Source: JAKQLP01 sp964562165 (lineage in GTDB: Bacteria; Patescibacteriota; Dojkabacteria; B142; OLB20). From it: 7,372 nucleotides of DNA. The position numbers and the translations under genes were made by a program. The notes beneath the pieces are model-generated. The model was not told the origin of the DNA and did not search any database. It saw only the letters and a program-made list of their open reading frames with translations. Positions 5,500 to 7,372 of the stretch are shown in pieces; the stretch's first letter is position 1, and every line of letters begins with the position of its first letter. Where the stretch lies: the NCBI GenBank assembly GCA_964562165.1, contig CAZLRZ010000032.1, positions 1 through 7,372 on the forward strand, given 5' to 3'.

Positions 5500-6459
5500 A
5501 TGCCAGAAGCTAGCAAAATAATAGAATATAAAGACGCTAGTCTCTATTATACTGAGGGTATTGATATTTCTGAATGGCCTTACGCCAAAGAATTTATACA
5601 ATTTAAAAAAGATATACCACCAGAAAAATTAAGAATTTTAAAAAGACTTTACCTAATGACGAATAAGTCACCCTATTCGTATTTAGGTAATTATTTTTGT
5701 AACGAACCAACTATCATTACTACAGGAGAATCGTTTTTTGCTAATCCGATAAGTTTTTATAATGTTTTAGGTATTCAAGATCAACAAACCTGTGACCCTA
5801 AAGAATCAGATGGTGTTATGCTCAGGACGGCACTACTACCAAGTTCCCTCACATTGGCCGGGAAAGCTTTGTCTTCAAACATGTTTGGGGCCACTAGCTT
5901 AACTGCTATTATGGATAAGCAACAAATCTTACATTATTTTCACGTAGGGGGTGATTTAAACGAAATCCAAGGCGAAGAAGTTAGCATTTTGCAACAAAAA
6001 ATGGCCGGCACGTTAATGGTTGTTCCCGAACGTCCCTTTATTCAGCGTCAATCTTGGAATATGCATTTGACTAGCAACTATTTAGATGTTGGAAGAGGCT
6101 TTGTAAACCGAAGAGAAATGACTACTAGGGGAAAGGATCCAACCACTCATAAATTGGACGAAATATTTATAAACTTATATGAAAATGATGGGACAAGGGA
6201 TTTGGAAACCTTTGATTATTTAGTGCCCTCTTTGAGGAGTTTTTTAAAAACGAAAAGTTATCTTCAAGATTGTTTTAATATTGATAACCTGACATTAGAT
6301 GGTAGGCTATATTGGGACCCTATTCAACCCAAAGGTCTTCAAATATTTGATTTCAAAGAAGAAAAACAATCGAATTTAAATGAGCAAATTATGGGTATAG
6401 GTAGAAGTAATGGATTACTTTACGACTATTCAGACGATTATTATAAAAGACAGAACTAA
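5500..6459 (+). CDS. Conserved-looking protein of unknown family, 319 residues
   Basis: I do not recognise this protein. It is a complete frame from ATG to TAA with normal amino-acid make-up and no signal peptide or membrane helix, so it is probably cytoplasmic. Segments that look structured are the helix PPEKLRILKRLYLMTNKS (40-57), a Gly/Ser-rich middle (114-132, TLAGKALSSNMFGATSLT region), a strand GTLMVVPERPF (170-180), and an Arg-rich stretch GRGFVNRREMTTRGK (198-212) that could contact nucleic acid or phosphate. HYFHVGGD (145-152) has two His. No known catalytic motif stands out. The gene is divergent from the radical SAM operon across 63 bases, so shared control is possible, and it converges on the glycosyltransferase with a 37-base gap. 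No Shine-Dalgarno is visible. The coding call is strong; no function can be given. Confidence 0.7.
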   Translation: MPEASKIIEYKDASLYYTEGIDISEWPYAKEFIQFKKDIPPEKLRILKRLYLMTNKSPYSYLGNYFCNEPTIITTGESFFANPISFYNVLGIQDQQTCDPKESDGVMLRTALLPSSLTLAGKALSSNMFGATSLTAIMDKQQILHYFHVGGDLNEIQGEEVSILQQKMAGTLMVVPERPFIQRQSWNMHLTSNYLDVGRGFVNRREMTTRGKDPTTHKLDEIFINLYENDGTRDLETFDYLVPSLRSFLKTKSYLQDCFNIDNLTLDGRLYWDPIQPKGLQIFDFKEEKQSNLNEQIMGIGRSNGLLYDYSDDYYKRQN

Positions 6460-6496
6460 AGGTATTAAGTATTGGTGTTTCTGATGTTGTTATCCC

Positions 6497-7372
6497 CTAC
6501 CCACCCATCAAAAACTGTTGATGTAAGTATGACATCAACACAAAATTAACTATCAAGGTGATTATTCCAAAGGTTAAGACAGGTTTGAAATATTTTTTGT
6601 ATTTAAATCTGTCTAGAAACTTAATATAACTCAAAATTAGTAGGGGGGTTAAAACAAGAAAATATCTCATTCCTAAGATCAAATCCAATAACCTGCCTTC
6701 AAAAACAGTGTTGCCTCCGGGGAAAGATGCGTAAAACAGAGCTAGAAAAAACACACTTATTAAGAGAGGCTTTCGATAATCCACTTTCGAAAGAATTGCT
6801 CCAACGAGCATTCCGGGATACATTAACAATAATAAAACCATGTAAACTGGGAAGAATTTTATTAATTCTTCAAAGACCATCAGGGCTTCTTCGCCTGAAT
6901 AATAATATCCGGAGCGAAGTATGTTTCCATATAAATAATCATTTGTTAAAAAGAATACGATGGCCGGAACTAATGCCCCAACCACAATCCTAAGCAGATC
7001 TTTAATTAAGACTTTACGGTTGTTCTTAAATAAATAAAAAATTAAGAAAATTAAAATCGGGAAGATATTTGTATATCGTATTAAAACCGCAGCCCCAAAG
7101 ACAAGGCCCGACAGCACCTTACGCCAGCCACCGTTTTTAGATGTTAACAAAAAGAATCCGAGCAAAAAGAACGTTAACGAGAAAATCTCAGAATACAAAG
7201 TCCTTGAGTAAAAAACGAAGGGCGGAAAGAACGTAAAAAGATAAATATATTTACTACTTAGGTTGTACCTTTCTAAAAGCTTATAGAAGATCACTATCGC
7301 TAGCAAAAAGAATACAAGCGTTATGAAAAAAGCGTAGTTCAAGCCTAAAACCGCAGAAGGAATCAACAAAAT
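6497..7372 (-). CDS. GT-C-type membrane glycosyltransferase-like protein, N-terminus beyond window
   Basis: The frame is open through the right edge. The only in-window start near it is a TTG at 7369 and the coding frame continues past it, so the gene is almost certainly 5'-truncated. About 290 residues remain, with nine or ten hydrophobic helices (approximately 10-30, 41-55, 60-76, 86-98, 102-114, 126-142, 172-195, 200-213, 232-250, 262-282). FYSRTLYSEIFSLTFFLLG (53-71) and the segment W82 to N101 ending LIRYTN are typical of polyprenyl-phosphate-sugar dependent GT-C/GT39-like transferases. These take a sugar from a lipid carrier and transfer it to protein, lipid or glycan on the outer face of the membrane. 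The first external loop, which carries the catalytic acid in this fold, would be in the missing part. The C-terminus is short after the last helix (LHQQFLMGG). No functional tie to the operon is evident. Confidence 0.72.
   Translation of the reverse strand: MLLIPSAVLGLNYAFFITLVFFLLAIVIFYKLLERYNLSSKYIYLFTFFPPFVFYSRTLYSEIFSLTFFLLGFFLLTSKNGGWRKVLSGLVFGAAVLIRYTNIFPILIFLIFYLFKNNRKVLIKDLLRIVVGALVPAIVFFLTNDYLYGNILRSGYYYSGEEALMVFEELIKFFPVYMVLLLLMYPGMLVGAILSKVDYRKPLLISVFFLALFYASFPGGNTVFEGRLLDLILGMRYFLVLTPLLILSYIKFLDRFKYKKYFKPVLTFGIITLIVNFVLMSYLHQQFLMGG
6510..6540 (-). repeat. Perfect 9-bp inverted repeat followed by T-run (minus strand), inside a gene end
   Basis: TGTTGATGT (6516-6524) and ACATCAACA (6532-6540) pair perfectly around a 7-base loop. 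On the minus strand the hairpin is followed by GTTTTT (6515-6510), the form of an intrinsic terminator. It lies in the last codons of the glycosyltransferase, ahead of its stop at 6499-6497, so termination there would remove the stop codon. Only 3 of 9 pairs are GC. It could be a weak terminator, an mRNA 3'-end stabiliser, or coincidence. Confidence 0.35.

Noticed and set aside
6727..6993. Plus-strand frame of 88 codons
   Set aside because: It is antisense to membrane helices of the glycosyltransferase and is explained by its codon bias.
1..7372. CRISPR array, tRNA or rRNA gene, insertion sequence, transposase
   Set aside because: I found no spaced direct repeats, no tRNA cloverleaf arms or CCA end, and no transposase motif or terminal inverted repeats.

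Overview
This window is AT-rich, compact bacterial DNA. Hand counts on sample lines give about 38% GC over the first 360 bases, 23% in parts of the middle operon, and about 34% over 240 bases at the right end. All reading frames fit the standard bacterial code. None of the seven complete genes has a recognisable Shine-Dalgarno sequence, and genes are packed with gaps of a few bases or overlaps. This would suit an uncultured small-genome lineage such as Patescibacteria/CPR, but no marker gene fixes the phylum and I hold that loosely.

Layout from left to right: a GNAT acetyltransferase cut by the left edge (+); a short open frame (-) that may be the tail of a lost or frameshifted gene; a cupin-fold protein (-); a GreA/GreB-like protein (+), divergent from the cupin; a four-gene minus-strand operon transcribed right to left from about 5463; a 319-residue protein of unknown family (+), divergent from the operon; and a GT-C type membrane glycosyltransferase (-) cut by the right edge.

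The operon is the centre of interest. In order of transcription it encodes a radical SAM enzyme, a phosphoribosyltransferase-domain protein with a long unrecognised N-terminal region, a nucleoside-hydrolase-fold (IUNH) protein and a CYTH-domain phosphohydrolase or cyclase. The junctions are 9 bases, an 8-base overlap and 1 base, so one mRNA is very likely. A base modifier, an enzyme that makes N-ribosyl bonds, one that breaks them and a triphosphate enzyme look like a self-contained route to make, salvage or remodel an unusual base or nucleotide. The substrate cannot be read from the sequence. The closest precedents I know are queuine salvage, which uses a radical SAM lyase plus an IUNH-type nucleosidase, and the PRTase-centred nucleoside-like-metabolite modules predicted in Ter stress clusters. 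Neither matches this gene set exactly.

Several members are divergent: the radical SAM cluster is C-x8-C-x2-C, the IUNH protein has Ser where the catalytic His usually sits, and the PRTase loop has Asp-Asn in place of Asp-Asp/Glu. The operon and the GreA-like gene each have a strong extended -10 box (TGnTATAAT). The flanking genes (GNAT, cupin, glycosyltransferase) have no evident link to the operon. The GreA-like gene overlaps its 3' end, and the 319-residue gene shares its upstream region.
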